Assembly (NCBI RefSeq): GCF_021738965.1
Contig: NZ_JAKKOQ010000008.1
Span: 62,001 to 126,000, forward strand
DNA length: 64,000 nt
Origin: Gordonia zhenghanii
GTDB lineage: Bacteria; Actinomycetota; Actinomycetes; Mycobacteriales; Mycobacteriaceae
Direction: 5' to 3'
The notes beneath the pieces are model-generated. The model was not told where the DNA came from. It made no database searches and worked only from the letters and a program-made list of their open reading frames with translations. Positions 47,976 to 58,203 of this stretch are shown here, in pieces; within the stretch, counting starts at the first letter, position 1, and each line of letters opens with the position of its first letter. Both the position numbers and the translations under genes were made by a program.

Positions 47976-49270
47976 CGCTGTCCTTCCTTCTCCGGCGCAA
48001 CCGACACCAGCGGACCGAGCATCAACGTCTCCGCGGACGTCGGCTTACGGCCGAGCGCCGTCCCCAACGTCTTCGAGTCTCGTGACGTCGAGACCCCATT
48101 GGCGCGCTTCCGGTTCCGATCCGGCTGCATGCCGCCTTCCGGATACACCGACAGCGGTCCGGACATCGTCGGGCCGGTTCCCGTGCCTGGTCCGACGCAG
48201 CCGGGCCCGCGTAGCTGGCCGTAAGGTCCGCCGTCGTACACCGGGCAGTTCTGCTTGGAGTACATGCGGTAGGCACCGAAGTTGACGCCCAGATTGAGCT
48301 GGACGTGGCCGTTGACTCCGGTGAACACACCGAGCACCCGACCGGCGAGCACATAGAGTTCCCGCAGCGCCTGCGGCATCGCGTCCGGGTCGAGCATCGT
48401 GGCGCCCAGGGTGGTGTTGAGGTCACGGACGACGCGTTTGCCTGCATCGCCGTTCTTCGCGAACAAGGCCTGCGTCGTGTCGAGAAGGCCTTGGCTGTTG
48501 GAGAGCAGTGCGGTGAGATCGTCTTGCTTCTCGGTGATGGTCAACGCGGGCTTCACCGATTTCCCGAGAGTGTCCAGCAGCTCCGGGGTCGAGGCCGCCA
48601 GGCCTTTCACCGATGCGGAGAAGGCGTCGAAACCCGATGGCGCACCGGGCGGAAACTGCGCGTTGATCGTCTTCCAGTAGTTGTCGAGGACCCCGACGAA
48701 CGTCGAGAACGTGGCGCCTCCGCCGTCGAGTGCGTCGGCGATGGTGCCGAGGACCATGCCGAGGTCCTCCGGCGGGACACTGCGCAGAAGAGTCCGAAGA
48801 TCATTTTGGGCGTCCTGCAGTCGAATCGTCGGCTCCGACGTGTCGGCTTTGATCACGTCACCGGCGGACAGCCGATCGTCGGACGGGTTCTCCGGCCTGA
48901 TCAGCTCAACCGAGTTGACGCCGAACAGGTTGGACGGCACCGTCCGCGCCGTCGTGTTCGCGGGAATCCCTTCGGCCTGCTTCGGCTCGAGCAGCATGTG
49001 GACTTCGCGTTGCTGATCGGAGGACGAGCCGACGACCGCAACCGAGTCGACTTCGCCGACGATCATCCCGTTGTAACGCACGTCGGCTCCGCTGATGAGC
49101 CCGTCGCCGACATCGGTCAACGACGCCGAGACGTCGGTCGTGTCGTCGAACTTTCCCTCGTACCTCGCCCACAGGACGCCGAGCACGAGGAGACCGACCA
49201 CGGCGAAGATCACACCTCGCACCAGGTACGTCGTCATCGACGGATCGCGCCCACCTGTATCGATTTTCAT
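47972..49270 (-). CDS. mceA: MceA subunit
   Basis: A 432-aa protein, first of the six Mce subunits. It has a membrane anchor (VRGVIFAVVGLLVLGVLW), MCE domain (TDVSASLTDVGDGLISGADVRYNGMIVGEV), a helical region and a C-terminal Pro/Gly-rich domain with two Cys (QNCPVYDGG, GPGCVGPG). It follows the second YrbE gene by 6 nt. An internal ATG (MTTYLVRGV) eleven codons on is an alternative start. Confidence 0.92.
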   Translation of the reverse strand: MKIDTGGRDPSMTTYLVRGVIFAVVGLLVLGVLWARYEGKFDDTTDVSASLTDVGDGLISGADVRYNGMIVGEVDSVAVVGSSSDQQREVHMLLEPKQAEGIPANTTARTVPSNLFGVNSVELIRPENPSDDRLSAGDVIKADTSEPTIRLQDAQNDLRTLLRSVPPEDLGMVLGTIADALDGGGATFSTFVGVLDNYWKTINAQFPPGAPSGFDAFSASVKGLAASTPELLDTLGKSVKPALTITEKQDDLTALLSNSQGLLDTTQALFAKNGDAGKRVVRDLNTTLGATMLDPDAMPQALRELYVLAGRVLGVFTGVNGHVQLNLGVNFGAYRMYSKQNCPVYDGGPYGQLRGPGCVGPGTGTGPTMSGPLSVYPEGGMQPDRNRKRANGVSTSRDSKTLGTALGRKPTSAETLMLGPLVSVAPEKEGQR

Positions 49271-49276
49271 AGCCGG

Positions 49277-50143
49277 TTACCCCGATATCCTGATTCCGGC
49301 GGTCATACCCCAGAACACGAGCGTGAGAATCAGATTCGCGAAGACGATGGTGATGATCGACAACCGAATCGCGTGGCCTGCCGCGATCCCGACGCCCTCC
49401 GGGCCGCCCGACGCGAAATAGCCGTAGTAGCACTGGATGAACGTGGTCAGCAGAACGAACACGATCACCTTGATGAACGAGAACACCACGTCGCGCGACA
49501 TGATGAACGAATCGAAGTAGTGATCGTATGCGCCCGCGCCTTCACCGCTCTGCACTTGGAACATCACCTGGCAGGCGATGTAGTTGGCAGCCAGCGAGAT
49601 CGCGTACAAGGGGATGATCGAGAGCACCGCCGCCGCCATGCGGGTGGTGACCAGATACGGCAGCGGACGAATCGCGATCGACTCGAGTGCGTCGATCTCC
49701 TCACTGATCCGCATCGAGCCCAACTGAGCGGTGAAGCGGCATCCCGACTGTGCGGTGAACGCCGTAGCGGCGAGGAGCGGTGCGATCTCGCGTGTCGTCG
49801 CGAACGCCGACAGACCGCCGGTGAGCGGATCCATGCCGAGCAGGTGCAGCGCGGTATACCCCTCGATGCCGACGGTCGCGCCGCCCATGACACCGAGGAT
49901 CACCATGACGCCGACGGTGCCGCCGCCCACGACGATCGCGCCGTTGCCCCATGCGACGTCCGACAGCAGGCGCCAGACTTCCTTCTTGTAGTGACGGAAG
50001 GTGATGGGCGCGAGAGCGATCGAGCGCACGAGGAACGTGATCAAGTGCCCCATCGCGACGAGTCCGTCGCGCGGACCGGCGATCGCTTTGCGTCCCCACT
50101 CCAACGGCCGGAGCGCGGGCGGCGTGTACCGCGAAGCAGTCAT
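49277..50143 (-). CDS. yrbEB: YrbE-type permease, second copy (YrbEB)
   Basis: A 288-aa MlaE-family integral membrane permease that pairs with YrbEA and a separately encoded MceG ATPase. The coupling-helix motif EEIDALESIAIRPL and about five to six membrane segments are visible. It has 1 nt between its start and the yrbEA stop, and 6 nt to mceA. Confidence 0.94.
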   Translation of the reverse strand: MTASRYTPPALRPLEWGRKAIAGPRDGLVAMGHLITFLVRSIALAPITFRHYKKEVWRLLSDVAWGNGAIVVGGGTVGVMVILGVMGGATVGIEGYTALHLLGMDPLTGGLSAFATTREIAPLLAATAFTAQSGCRFTAQLGSMRISEEIDALESIAIRPLPYLVTTRMAAAVLSIIPLYAISLAANYIACQVMFQVQSGEGAGAYDHYFDSFIMSRDVVFSFIKVIVFVLLTTFIQCYYGYFASGGPEGVGIAAGHAIRLSIITIVFANLILTLVFWGMTAGIRISG

Positions 50144-50144
50144 G

Positions 50145-51002
50145 TCACACCACCTTCGCTGGGACGACGAGGGCGAACACTTGAGTGAGCACCACGTTCA
50201 CGGTGAACAGCAGCAGCACCGAGTTGACGACGGCTGCGTTCACCGAGTTCGCGACACCTGCCGGGCCGCCACTGGTGTTCAGTCCCCGGTCGCATGCGAC
50301 GACGGCGACGATGGCACCGAATATCACTGCTTTCACCACCGCGAATATCAAGTCCGAGGTACTCGCGAACGAGGCAAAGGTTCCGGTGTAACTGCCTGGC
50401 GTCCCGCCTTGCGCGTACACGTTGAAGACGTAGCCGGTGATGAAGCCGACGAAACACACGAAGCCGCACAGCAGGAATGCGACGACCATCGTCGCGAGCA
50501 GGCGCGGCGAGATCAGTCGCTGAATCGGATTAACGCCCATGACCTTCATCGCGTCGATCTCGTCGCGGATGGTCCGGGAGCCGAGGTCGGCGGCGATCGC
50601 CGACCCGACGGCGCCTGCCAGCAGCAACGAGGTCACCAGGGGTGCGCCCTGCCGGATGACGCCGAGCCCGGTCGCGGCGCCAGAGAACGAGGTGGCACCG
50701 ATCTGGCCCGCGATGTTCGAGACCTGGATCGAGACGATGACACCGATCGGGATCGCGACGAGGAGAGTCGGGAAAACGGATGTCGACGCCATGAACGCGC
50801 ATTGGCGGACGAACTCTTTGAATGGGAATCGGCGTTTGACGATGTCGACGATCAGAACCTTGAAGACCTCGATGAACATCGCCAACTGGCGACCGAAGGT
50901 CTCGAACGACTTGGTGATGTGCTCGCGGTACCACTTGCCCACACCACTGCCCGACCACTTCGCGCCGAGCCCGGCTCTCACCCCTAGCGTTTCGGTGCTC
51001 AA
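50145..51002 (-). CDS. yrbEA: YrbE-type permease, first gene of the mce operon (YrbEA)
   Basis: A 285-aa MlaE-family permease with the motif IRDEIDAMKVMGVNPIQRL and several membrane segments. The most upstream start in frame is a TTG (LSTETLGVRAG); a GTG seven codons later is possible, and neither has a strong ribosome-binding site. It opens the operon yrbEA-yrbEB-mceABCDEF-mas. No MceG ATPase is encoded nearby. Confidence 0.93.
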   Translation of the reverse strand: MSTETLGVRAGLGAKWSGSGVGKWYREHITKSFETFGRQLAMFIEVFKVLIVDIVKRRFPFKEFVRQCAFMASTSVFPTLLVAIPIGVIVSIQVSNIAGQIGATSFSGAATGLGVIRQGAPLVTSLLLAGAVGSAIAADLGSRTIRDEIDAMKVMGVNPIQRLISPRLLATMVVAFLLCGFVCFVGFITGYVFNVYAQGGTPGSYTGTFASFASTSDLIFAVVKAVIFGAIVAVVACDRGLNTSGGPAGVANSVNAAVVNSVLLLFTVNVVLTQVFALVVPAKVV

Positions 51003-51320
51003 TCCCCTGCCTTCGCGTCGTCAACCCTGAGGGCGTCGATCGGACGGAGAGTTCGTCCCCAACCGACCGTGGCGGCGTGTCGCGAGGGTGCCCGCTGCTG
51101 CCCGCTGATCCCCGAATCCCAAAATCCTATGAATCCGTGGATCGAAGCATACACAGTAACTCCGACTTTCGTGTGCATCGAGTCACAGATACTTTTCGAG
51201 TGTTGCACGCACCATATGCCTCATTGCAGGTCATGTGCGTCTCGCCGGGACCGAGAGCCGGTCGTTCTCTGAACACAGCTGTGCTCAGATTGCCTGGCCT
51301 GAAGCCCGTCAGGTGAGGCG
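51003..51320. other. Intergenic region upstream of the mce operon
   Basis: A 318-nt gap with visibly lower GC than its surroundings and no convincing gene; short open frames on the plus strand lack starts or composition. On the minus strand TATGCT (about 150 nt before yrbEA) could be a -10 for the operon. No KstR-type sterol-repressor box (AACTAGAAC-like) is visible. An 18-bp near-palindrome lies at 51270-51287, and a 12-bp direct duplication of GTCAGGTGAGGC-like sequence spans the ilvA stop. Confidence 0.5.
51270..51287. terminator. Short inverted repeat after ilvA
   Basis: TGAACACAGCTGTGCTCA is a palindrome with one mismatch, 34 nt past the ilvA stop. It could be a weak terminator for ilvA or a regulator site for the mce operon; the sequence does not decide. 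Confidence 0.3.
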
Positions 51321-52715
51321 TCAGGTGAGGTATCGGTACGCGGGCGACCCCGGTTCGAGCCGCTCGACGTTCAACCGCGAACGCGACATCCGGTCCTCGA
51401 GTCCCACCAGGCCTGCCGGATCGCCGAGTTCGACGCCGACCAGCGCCTCGCCGGTGTCGCGGTTGTTCCGCTTCACGTACTCGAACAGCGTGATGTCGTC
51501 GTCCGGGCCGAGTACTTCGTCGAGGAAGCGACGCAGTGCGCCGGGCTCCTGCGGGAAGTTCACCAGGAAGTAGTGCTTGAGTCCTCGATGCACCAGCGAC
51601 CGCTCGATGACTTCGCCGTACCGCGACACGTCGTTGTTGCCACCGGACAGCAACGAGACCACGCGTGCGTCCGCGGACAACGACAGTTCCGTCAGCGCCG
51701 CCGACGCGAGCGCACCCGCAGGCTCGGCGATGATGCCCTCGTTCTGATAGAGCTCCAACATCGTCGAGCAGATGGCGCCTTCGTCGACGTGCATGATCGT
51801 GACGCTGCCCGGAGCGAGGTCGACGTCGGACAGCTCGATGACCGGAACGGCAGGACGCTCGGTGAGGGGCAGTAGGTCCGGATGGGCGACGACGCGGGCG
51901 CCCGCCGCTGCCATGACCGAGTGCCCGAGACCGCCGATCCGTTTGACCGACGCCCCGTCGACGAACGGATCGACCGTCTCGAGGGTGTACGGCGAGCCGG
52001 TGACGAGTGCGGCGGCGAGCGATGCGGCTCCGCTCGGCTCCACACCGACGATCGCGACGTCGGGGGCCACCGCCCGCAGGTAGGTGACGATGCCCGCCAT
52101 GCAGCCCGCACCGCCGACCGGCAGCACGACGACGTCCGGCGGACCGTCGAGCTGGTCGACGATCTCGGCGCCGATGGTGCCCTGCCCGGACGCGGTTCGC
52201 GGATCGTCGAATGCGTGGATCCAGGTGGCTCCGGTGCGCAGGACGTCGGCTTGTGCCGCCGATGCCGCCGCGTCGTAGGTCTCGCCGACCGCGATCAGCT
52301 CGACGAAACCCTTTCCGTGCCAGTTGATCCGATCGCGCTTCTGTTTCGGGGTCGTCGTCGGAACATAGATCCGCCCGGCGATGCCCATGGTCGCGCACGC
52401 GAACGCGACACCCTGCGCATGGTTGCCTGCGCTCGCCGCGACGACGCCTGCCGCGCGCTCGGCGTCGGACAGCTGCGCCATCACGTTGTAGGCGCCGCGG
52501 ATCTTGTACGAGCGGACGCCTTGGAGGTCTTCGCGCTTGATGTACACCTGAGCACCGGTGTCGGCGCTCAGCCGTGGACACGCCTCCAACGGGGTGCGTA
52601 CCACGATGCCGTCGAGCCGCTGTGCGGCGGCGAGGATGCTGTCCCGACTCAGTCCGGGGACCGGGCTGTCAGTGCTCTTCTCTGCGATATGCGGCGGCGT
52701 ACTCACGCGGTCCAT
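51321..52715 (-). CDS. ilvA: Threonine ammonia-lyase (threonine dehydratase)
   Basis: PLP enzyme converting threonine to 2-oxobutyrate for isoleucine synthesis. The 464-aa protein shows the PLP-lysine segment KREDLQGVRSYKIRGAYN, SAGNHAQGVAFA, VLPVGGAGCMAGI and, in the last ~100 residues, a single ACT-like regulatory domain beginning HYFLVNFPQEPGALRRF, the short corynebacterial/mycobacterial form. The ATG (MDRVSTPPHIAEK) lies inside the 3' end of the small membrane-protein gene upstream. M. tuberculosis ilvA has the same neighbourhood without the mce operon. Confidence 0.93.
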   Translation of the reverse strand: MDRVSTPPHIAEKSTDSPVPGLSRDSILAAAQRLDGIVVRTPLEACPRLSADTGAQVYIKREDLQGVRSYKIRGAYNVMAQLSDAERAAGVVAASAGNHAQGVAFACATMGIAGRIYVPTTTPKQKRDRINWHGKGFVELIAVGETYDAAASAAQADVLRTGATWIHAFDDPRTASGQGTIGAEIVDQLDGPPDVVVLPVGGAGCMAGIVTYLRAVAPDVAIVGVEPSGAASLAAALVTGSPYTLETVDPFVDGASVKRIGGLGHSVMAAAGARVVAHPDLLPLTERPAVPVIELSDVDLAPGSVTIMHVDEGAICSTMLELYQNEGIIAEPAGALASAALTELSLSADARVVSLLSGGNNDVSRYGEVIERSLVHRGLKHYFLVNFPQEPGALRRFLDEVLGPDDDITLFEYVKRNNRDTGEALVGVELGDPAGLVGLEDRMSRSRLNVERLEPGSPAYRYLT

Positions 52716-52938
52716 GTTCCCACCGTCGGCCGTACCAGGCGTAGCCGCCCCACCACACGGCGAGCACCACCACGGCGGCCGTCCACGCGGCGACGATCGC
52801 GGATCCGCCGAAGAGGAGGGCCGACATCGCCATGACGAGCCCGACGCACACCGCAGCCAGTTTGTTGACCGGCCACCGCACACCGGCGACGTCGACGGTC
52901 GGGACCGTCCGGAGATCGCGATGGATGTGGGTGGTCAT
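52669..52938 (-). CDS. Small two-segment membrane protein upstream of ilvA
   Basis: An 89-aa protein with two hydrophobic segments (LAAVCVGLVMAMSALLFGGSAIV and AAWTAAVVVLAVWWGGYAW) and a basic/acidic C-terminus. It is supported as a real gene by TACACT exactly 7 nt before its ATG. The 3' end overlaps ilvA by 47 nt, so it is probably cotranscribed with it. Family not recognised. Confidence 0.65.
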   Translation of the reverse strand: MTTHIHRDLRTVPTVDVAGVRWPVNKLAAVCVGLVMAMSALLFGGSAIVAAWTAAVVVLAVWWGGYAWYGRRWEHGPREYAAAYRREEH

Positions 52939-52945
52939 AGAGTCG

Positions 52946-52951
52946 AGTGTA
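52946..52951 (-). promoter_or_regulatory. Putative -10 element for the small membrane gene and ilvA (leaderless)
   Basis: TACACT on the minus strand, 7 nt upstream of the ATG at 52938. Confidence 0.5.
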
Positions 52952-52999
52952 GCTCATCCGCACAGTAAGTTTCGGGTGCACGAATCTTTCTGTCGCGGG

Positions 53000-53614
53000 T
53001 CATGAGAACTGGGACGTCGAGTCCAGGATCTCCGCAGCCCCGGACGTCACGGACAAGACGTGGTCGCGAAGCCCCGCCTCGGCGTCGACGGGGACCTGCA
53101 CGACGAACTCGACCGCGACGGGCCCGTATTCGGTGGACCGCACGACGCCCATCGAACGCAGGTCCGTGGCGACCCGTCCGGCCTCGTCGACGGGGACCGT
53201 CAACCGGATGACACTGGAAAGCACCGCGTCACGCAGCGGAGCTGCGTCGAGCACCGCGGTGGCGCTGCCGCCGTACGCGCGGATCAGGCCGCCCGCACCG
53301 AGTTTCACGCCGCCGAAATAGCGCACGACGACGATCGCGGCGTTCACCACGTTCCGTCCGGTCAAGGCGGCGAGGATCGGCGGTCCCGCCGTGCCCGCGG
53401 GTTCGCCTGCATCGGACGACCGACTCACCTGATGCGGCTCCGCCCCGATCAGATACGCCCAGCAGACGTGGTTCGCCCCGTCGGAGGGGACGCGGTCGAC
53501 GAGCGTCGCAGCCTCCTCCGGCGAGGCGACCGGCGCCAAAGTCGCGATGAAGCGGGACTTCTTGATCGTCGTGGTGACGACGATCTCGCCTGCATCAGAA
53601 TCGAGGACGCGCAC
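53000..53614 (-). CDS. YigZ/IMPACT family protein
   Basis: A 204-aa protein of the UPF0029 (YigZ/IMPACT) family, with N-terminal ribosomal-S5-like and C-terminal domains. Motifs are KKSRFIATLAPV, NHVCWAYLIG, RSSDAGEPAGTAGPPIL and VVRYFGGVKLGAGGLIRAYG. Bacterial members are poorly characterised; a role in translation-related RNA or protein binding is suggested for relatives. GTG start (VRVLDSDAGEI) just 4 nt downstream of the dnaE1 stop, so probably cotranscribed. Confidence 0.9.
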   Translation of the reverse strand: MRVLDSDAGEIVVTTTIKKSRFIATLAPVASPEEAATLVDRVPSDGANHVCWAYLIGAEPHQVSRSSDAGEPAGTAGPPILAALTGRNVVNAAIVVVRYFGGVKLGAGGLIRAYGGSATAVLDAAPLRDAVLSSVIRLTVPVDEAGRVATDLRSMGVVRSTEYGPVAVEFVVQVPVDAEAGLRDHVLSVTSGAAEILDSTSQFS

Positions 53615-53618
53615 CGGC

Positions 53619-56600
53619 TCAGGTCAGGCAGCCGGGCCCGAGCAGCGCCTTCAGGTCGCCCTTCAACGCCGACGACGGATTGACGCGCAGCGCCTCGGTG
53701 AGACGCAACTGGGTCTGCTTCCGGTCGCTGACCAGAGTCACGTGGACGTCCGAGGTCCCCGGATGCCGTGTCAGGACCTGTTTGAGGTCGTTGACCCGGT
53801 CCGGCGTGCACCGGTTGGTCGGCAAGGTCAGCATCAACGGCTTAGTGGCGCCGACCTCGGTCAGATCGGGCACTGCGAGATCGTTGGCGCTGATCATGAT
53901 CGAGTCGTCACGCTTGTTGACTCGGGCCCGCACCAGGACGATGTTGTCTTGCAACAGGTCCATCCCGTACGCCGTGAACGCGCGCGGAAAGAAGTACACC
54001 TCGGCGCCGCCGACCAGGTCTTCGATGGTGACGGCGGCCCACGGCTCGCCCTTCTTGTTCACGCGGCGCGTGACCGACGAGATGATCCCGCCGATCGTGA
54101 TCTGCGCACCGTCGGAGATGTTGCCTTCCAGCAGCGTGGAGATCGACGTGTCGGTCTGCGCCGAGATCGCGTGCTCGAGCCCGGCCAACGGATGGCCGGA
54201 CACGTACAGCCCGAGCATGTCGCGCTCGAGAGCCAACTTGTGCTTGGTGTCCCACTCCTCGTCGGGGATCTTGACAGCGAACACGTCGCCGACGTCCTCG
54301 ACGTCCGAACCACCGAAGAGGTCGAACTGGCCGATCGCCTCCGCCTTCTTGGTACTCATCACGGCATCGACCGCATCGGCGTGCACCAGGAACAGTCCCT
54401 TGCGCGGATGCTCCATCGAGTCGAACGCGCCCGCCTTGATGAGCGATTCGGTGACCTTCTTGGTGCAGGCGACCACGTCGATCTTCCCGAGATAATCCGA
54501 GAAGTCGGCGTAACGTTCCTTCGCCGTCCGCGCCGCGATGATCGACGAGACCACACCGGTTCCGACGTTGCGGATGGCGGCCAGACCGAACCGGATGTCC
54601 TCACCGACGGCCGCGAAGTTCGCCAACGACTCGTTGACGTCCGGCGGCAGCACGGTGATGCCCATCTTGCGGCAGTCCGCCAGATAGATTGCGGCCTTGT
54701 CCTTGTCGTCGCCGACCGAGGTCAGCAGGCCTGCCATGTACTCGGCCGGGTAGTTGGCCTTCAGGTAGGCGGTCCAGAAGGACACCAGGCCGTAGCCCGC
54801 AGCGTGCGACTTGTTGAACGCGTAACCGGCGAACGGCAGGACGGTGTCCCACAGCGCGGTGATCGCGGCCTGGGAGTACCCGTTGTCGCGCATACCGTCG
54901 GCGAAGCCGTCATAGGCCTCGTCGAGGATCTCCTTCTTCTTCTTACCCATGGCACGTCGCAGCAGGTCGGCCTGGCCGAGCGAGTAGCCGGCCACCTTCT
55001 GCGCGATCTGCATGATCTGCTCCTGGTAGACGATCAGACCGTACGTCTCCGAGAGGATCTCCTTGAGCGGCTCTTCCAGCTCCGGGTGGATCGGCCTGAT
55101 GTCCTGAAGCCCGTTCTTACGCTTGGCGTAGTCGGTGTGCGCGTTCACGCCCATCGGACCCGGTCGATACAGCGCGAGGACGGCGACGATGTCCTCGAAT
55201 CCGGTCGGCTGCATCATCTTAAGGAGTTCACGCATGGCCGCGCCGTCGAGCTGGAACACGCCGAGGGTGTCGCCGCGCGCGAGGAGCTCATAGGTCTTCT
55301 CGTCCTCGAGCGGCAAGGTGTCGAGGTCGAGGTCGACGCCGCGGTTGGTCTTGATGTTCTCGATCGCGTCGCCGATCACCGTGAGGTTTCGCAGACCGAG
55401 GAAGTCCATCTTCAGCAGACCGATCGCCTCACACGAGGGATAGTCCCAACCGGTGATGATCGCGCCGTCCTGGGCACGCTTCCACACCGGGATCGCATCG
55501 GTCAGCGGCTCGGACGACATGATCACCGCACACGCGTGCACACCCGCGTTACGGACGAGCCCTTCCAGGCCGAGCGCGGTGTCGTAGATCCGCTTGACGT
55601 CCGGATCGGTCTCGATCAGCGTGCGCACCTCCGACGCCTCGGAGAACCGTTCGTGCTCCGGGTCGGTGATGCCCCAGACCGGGATGTCCTTGGCCATGAT
55701 CGGCGGCGGCAGCGCCTTGGTGATGCGGTCGGCGATCGAGAATCCCGGCTGACCGAACTGCACTCGGGCAGAGTCCTTGATCGCGGCCTTGGTCTTAATC
55801 GTGCCGAAGGTGATGACCTGGGCGACCTTGTCGTGGCCCCACTTCTCCGACGCGTACGTGATCATCTCGCCGCGTCGGCGGTCGTCGAAGTCGATGTCGA
55901 TGTCGGGCATCGACACACGCTCGGGGTTGAGGAACCGCTCAAACAGCAGACCGTGCGGGATGGGATCGATGTTCGTGATGCCCATCGCGTACGCCACCAA
56001 CGACCCGGCGGCGCTGCCACGTCCCGGACCGACCCGGATGCCGACTTCGAGCGCGTGACTGATCAGGTCACCGACCACCAGGAAGTACGCCGGGAAGCCC
56101 ATCTGGTTGATGACGTTCAGCTCGAAGTTGGCGCGGTCGGTGTATTCGGTCGGCACGACCTGACCCGAGAACCGGCGGTCCAGACCGACCATCACCTCGC
56201 GCTCGAGCCACGATTCCTGCGTGTACCCCTCGGGGACCGGGAAGATCGGCATCCGGTCGTGGTGGGTGAACACGTCCTCGTACGACTGGACCCGCTCGGC
56301 GATCTCCAACGTCGAATCGCAGCCGCCCGGGACGACGTCGTCCCACAGTTCGCGCATCTCCTTCGCGGACTTGAGGTAGTAGCCGTCGCCGCCGAACTTG
56401 AACCGGGTGGGATCGGACAGCGTCTTGCCGGTCTGGATGCACAACAACGCCTCGTGCGACGACGCATGATCGCGGGTCACATAGTGGCAGTCGTTGGTCA
56501 CCAGCGGCTTGATGCCGAGCTTGCTGCCGACAGTCAACAGCCCGGACCGGACCCGCTGCTCGATCTCCAGACCGTGCTCCATCAACTCCAGATAGAAGTT

Positions 56601-57152
56601 GTCCTTGCCGAAGATGTCCTGCCACTTGCCCGCGGCCTCCAGCGCTTCGGCTTCGTGGCCGAGCCTGAGGCGAGTCTGCACCTCACCCGACGGGCACCCC
56701 GTCGTGGCAATGATCCCCTCGGAATGCCGGGCGATGATCTCGGCGTCCATTCGCGCCCACTTGCCCAACTGCCCCTCGGTCGACGCCAGCGACGACAGTT
56801 TGAACAGGTTCCGCAGTCCCGTCGCGTTCTCGGCCACCATAGTCATGTGGGTGTACGCGCCCGAACCCGACACGTCGTCGGACTTTTGGTCTCGACTGCC
56901 CCACAGGACGCGTTTGGTGTTGAACCGCGACTCCGGCGCGACGTACGCCTCGATCCCGATGATCGGCTTGATGTCGAACTTGAGCGCCGTGTTGTAGAAG
57001 TCCGAGGACCCGTACATGTTGCCGTGGTCGGTCATCCCGATCGCGGACATCTCCAGCCGTTTCGCCTCTGCGAACAGCGGCGACATCTTCGCCGCGCCGT
57101 CGAGCATCGAGAACTCGGTGTGGTTGTGCAGATGAACGAACGACCCGGACAC
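53619..57152 (-). CDS. dnaE1: DNA polymerase III alpha subunit (replicative)
   Basis: The 1177-aa replicative polymerase catalytic subunit. In order: PHP domain ([33 protein letters not shown]), polymerase palm with the catalytic Asp triad region [12 protein letters not shown] near residue 415, fingers and tandem HhH, the clamp-binding motif QFDLFGG near residue 942, an OB-fold ([22 protein letters not shown]) and a C-terminal domain. The PHP metal residues are intact, fitting the proofreading role known for mycobacterial DnaE1. I choose the GTG ([11 protein letters not shown]) with GGGGAG 8 nt upstream; in-frame starts up to 14 codons earlier exist. A long open frame on the opposite strand is a shadow. 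Confidence 0.97.
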   Translation of the reverse strand: MSGSFVHLHNHTEFSMLDGAAKMSPLFAEAKRLEMSAIGMTDHGNMYGSSDFYNTALKFDIKPIIGIEAYVAPESRFNTKRVLWGSRDQKSDDVSGSGAYTHMTMVAENATGLRNLFKLSSLASTEGQLGKWARMDAEIIARHSEGIIATTGCPSGEVQTRLRLGHEAEALEAAGKWQDIFGKDNFYLELMEHGLEIEQRVRSGLLTVGSKLGIKPLVTNDCHYVTRDHASSHEALLCIQTGKTLSDPTRFKFGGDGYYLKSAKEMRELWDDVVPGGCDSTLEIAERVQSYEDVFTHHDRMPIFPVPEGYTQESWLEREVMVGLDRRFSGQVVPTEYTDRANFELNVINQMGFPAYFLVVGDLISHALEVGIRVGPGRGSAAGSLVAYAMGITNIDPIPHGLLFERFLNPERVSMPDIDIDFDDRRRGEMITYASEKWGHDKVAQVITFGTIKTKAAIKDSARVQFGQPGFSIADRITKALPPPIMAKDIPVWGITDPEHERFSEASEVRTLIETDPDVKRIYDTALGLEGLVRNAGVHACAVIMSSEPLTDAIPVWKRAQDGAIITGWDYPSCEAIGLLKMDFLGLRNLTVIGDAIENIKTNRGVDLDLDTLPLEDEKTYELLARGDTLGVFQLDGAAMRELLKMMQPTGFEDIVAVLALYRPGPMGVNAHTDYAKRKNGLQDIRPIHPELEEPLKEILSETYGLIVYQEQIMQIAQKVAGYSLGQADLLRRAMGKKKKEILDEAYDGFADGMRDNGYSQAAITALWDTVLPFAGYAFNKSHAAGYGLVSFWTAYLKANYPAEYMAGLLTSVGDDKDKAAIYLADCRKMGITVLPPDVNESLANFAAVGEDIRFGLAAIRNVGTGVVSSIIAARTAKERYADFSDYLGKIDVVACTKKVTESLIKAGAFDSMEHPRKGLFLVHADAVDAVMSTKKAEAIGQFDLFGGSDVEDVGDVFAVKIPDEEWDTKHKLALERDMLGLYVSGHPLAGLEHAISAQTDTSISTLLEGNISDGAQITIGGIISSVTRRVNKKGEPWAAVTIEDLVGGAEVYFFPRAFTAYGMDLLQDNIVLVRARVNKRDDSIMISANDLAVPDLTEVGATKPLMLTLPTNRCTPDRVNDLKQVLTRHPGTSDVHVTLVSDRKQTQLRLTEALRVNPSSALKGDLKALLGPGCLT

Positions 57153-57276
57153 TCTGGCGACTCCCCGCATTGCATTTCGATGGAACGGCTCCACTGTATG
57201 CGTCCCCTCCGACAGTCCCGGAGAGGCACGCCCCCACTACCGCCGGTTGTGACGCGTGTGGCGATGCGGACGATCG

Positions 57277-58203
57277 CTAGACGTCGCGCAGGACGTCGAG
57301 TGCGTGTTGAAGGTCGTCCGGATACTCCGTGGTGAACTGGACTCGTCGCCCGTCCGCCGGGTGTGCGAACGCCAACGAACGGGCGTGCAGCCACTGCCGG
57401 TCGAGGCCGAGTCGGGTCGCCAGGGTCGGGTCCGCACCGTACGTCGGATCGCCGGCGCACGGATGGTGCAGTGCCGAGAAGTGCACGCGGATCTGATGGG
57501 TTCGCCCGGTCTCGAGGTGCACGTCCAGCAGCGACGCCGCCGCGAACATCTCGAGCGTCTCGTAGTGAGTGGTCGACGGCTTGCCGTTCGCGGTCACCGC
57601 GAACCGCCAGTCCGATCCCGGATGGCGGCCGATCGGCGCCTCGATGGTGCCGACCGGCGGATCCAGACGGCCCTGGACCACCGCGTGATAGACCTTCTCG
57701 ACGGTCCGATACTTGAACGCCCGCTTGAGCAGCGTGTATGCGTTCTCCGAGGCGGCGACGACCATCACACCGGACGTGCCGACGTCGAGTCGGTGGACGA
57801 TCCCCTGACGCTCCTGGGCTCCGGACGTGGAGATCCGGAAGCCCGCTGCGGCGAGTGCCCCGATGACTGTGGGGCCGGTCCAGCCCTGCGACGGGTGCGC
57901 GGCCACCCCCGGCGGCTTGTTCACCACGACGATGTCGGAGTCGTGGTAAATGACGTCGAGGTCGGCGACGGGCGTCGGCTCGACGGTCAGCGGACGCTCC
58001 GGCTCCGGCAGCGTCACGTCCAGCCACGCCCCGGCGACGAGTCGGTGCGCTTTGTCGACCGCGACCCCGTCGACAGTGATGTCGCCGGCATCGGCGAGAC
58101 CCGCAGCGACCGTCCGCGACAGACCGAGCAGTCGTGCGACTCCAGCGTCGGTGCGCATCTCGTGCAGTCCGTCGGGAACCGGCATCGCCCGTGAGTCACG
58201 CAT
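57277..58203 (-). CDS. rluD: RluD-type 23S rRNA pseudouridine synthase
   Basis: Converts uridines in 23S rRNA to pseudouridine. The 308-aa protein has an N-terminal S4 domain ([25 protein letters not shown]) and the catalytic motif [14 protein letters not shown], plus [15 protein letters not shown] and [18 protein letters not shown]. The ATG ([12 protein letters not shown]) has AGGAGG 6 nt upstream and overlaps the lspA stop by 8 nt, so the two are coupled (lspA-Rv1540 order in M. tuberculosis). Confidence 0.95.
   Translation of the reverse strand: MRDSRAMPVPDGLHEMRTDAGVARLLGLSRTVAAGLADAGDITVDGVAVDKAHRLVAGAWLDVTLPEPERPLTVEPTPVADLDVIYHDSDIVVVNKPPGVAAHPSQGWTGPTVIGALAAAGFRISTSGAQERQGIVHRLDVGTSGVMVVAASENAYTLLKRAFKYRTVEKVYHAVVQGRLDPPVGTIEAPIGRHPGSDWRFAVTANGKPSTTHYETLEMFAAASLLDVHLETGRTHQIRVHFSALHHPCAGDPTYGADPTLATRLGLDRQWLHARSLAFAHPADGRRVQFTTEYPDDLQHALDVLRDV

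Noticed and set aside
48305..50188. A 627-codon plus-strand open frame opposite mceA and yrbEB
   Set aside because: Antisense shadow; composition is His/Arg/Asp-rich with no recognisable domain.
51069..51316. Two short plus-strand frames (67 and 79 codons) upstream of mce
   Set aside because: They overlap each other in different frames, lack ribosome-binding sites and show no coding-like composition; I treat the region as regulatory.
53547..57335. A 1262-codon open frame on the plus strand
   Set aside because: It lies antisense to dnaE1, whose protein is unmistakable. Long antisense frames are expected in high-GC DNA because of third-position GC; the translation is Arg/Val/Asp-rich with no family motif.
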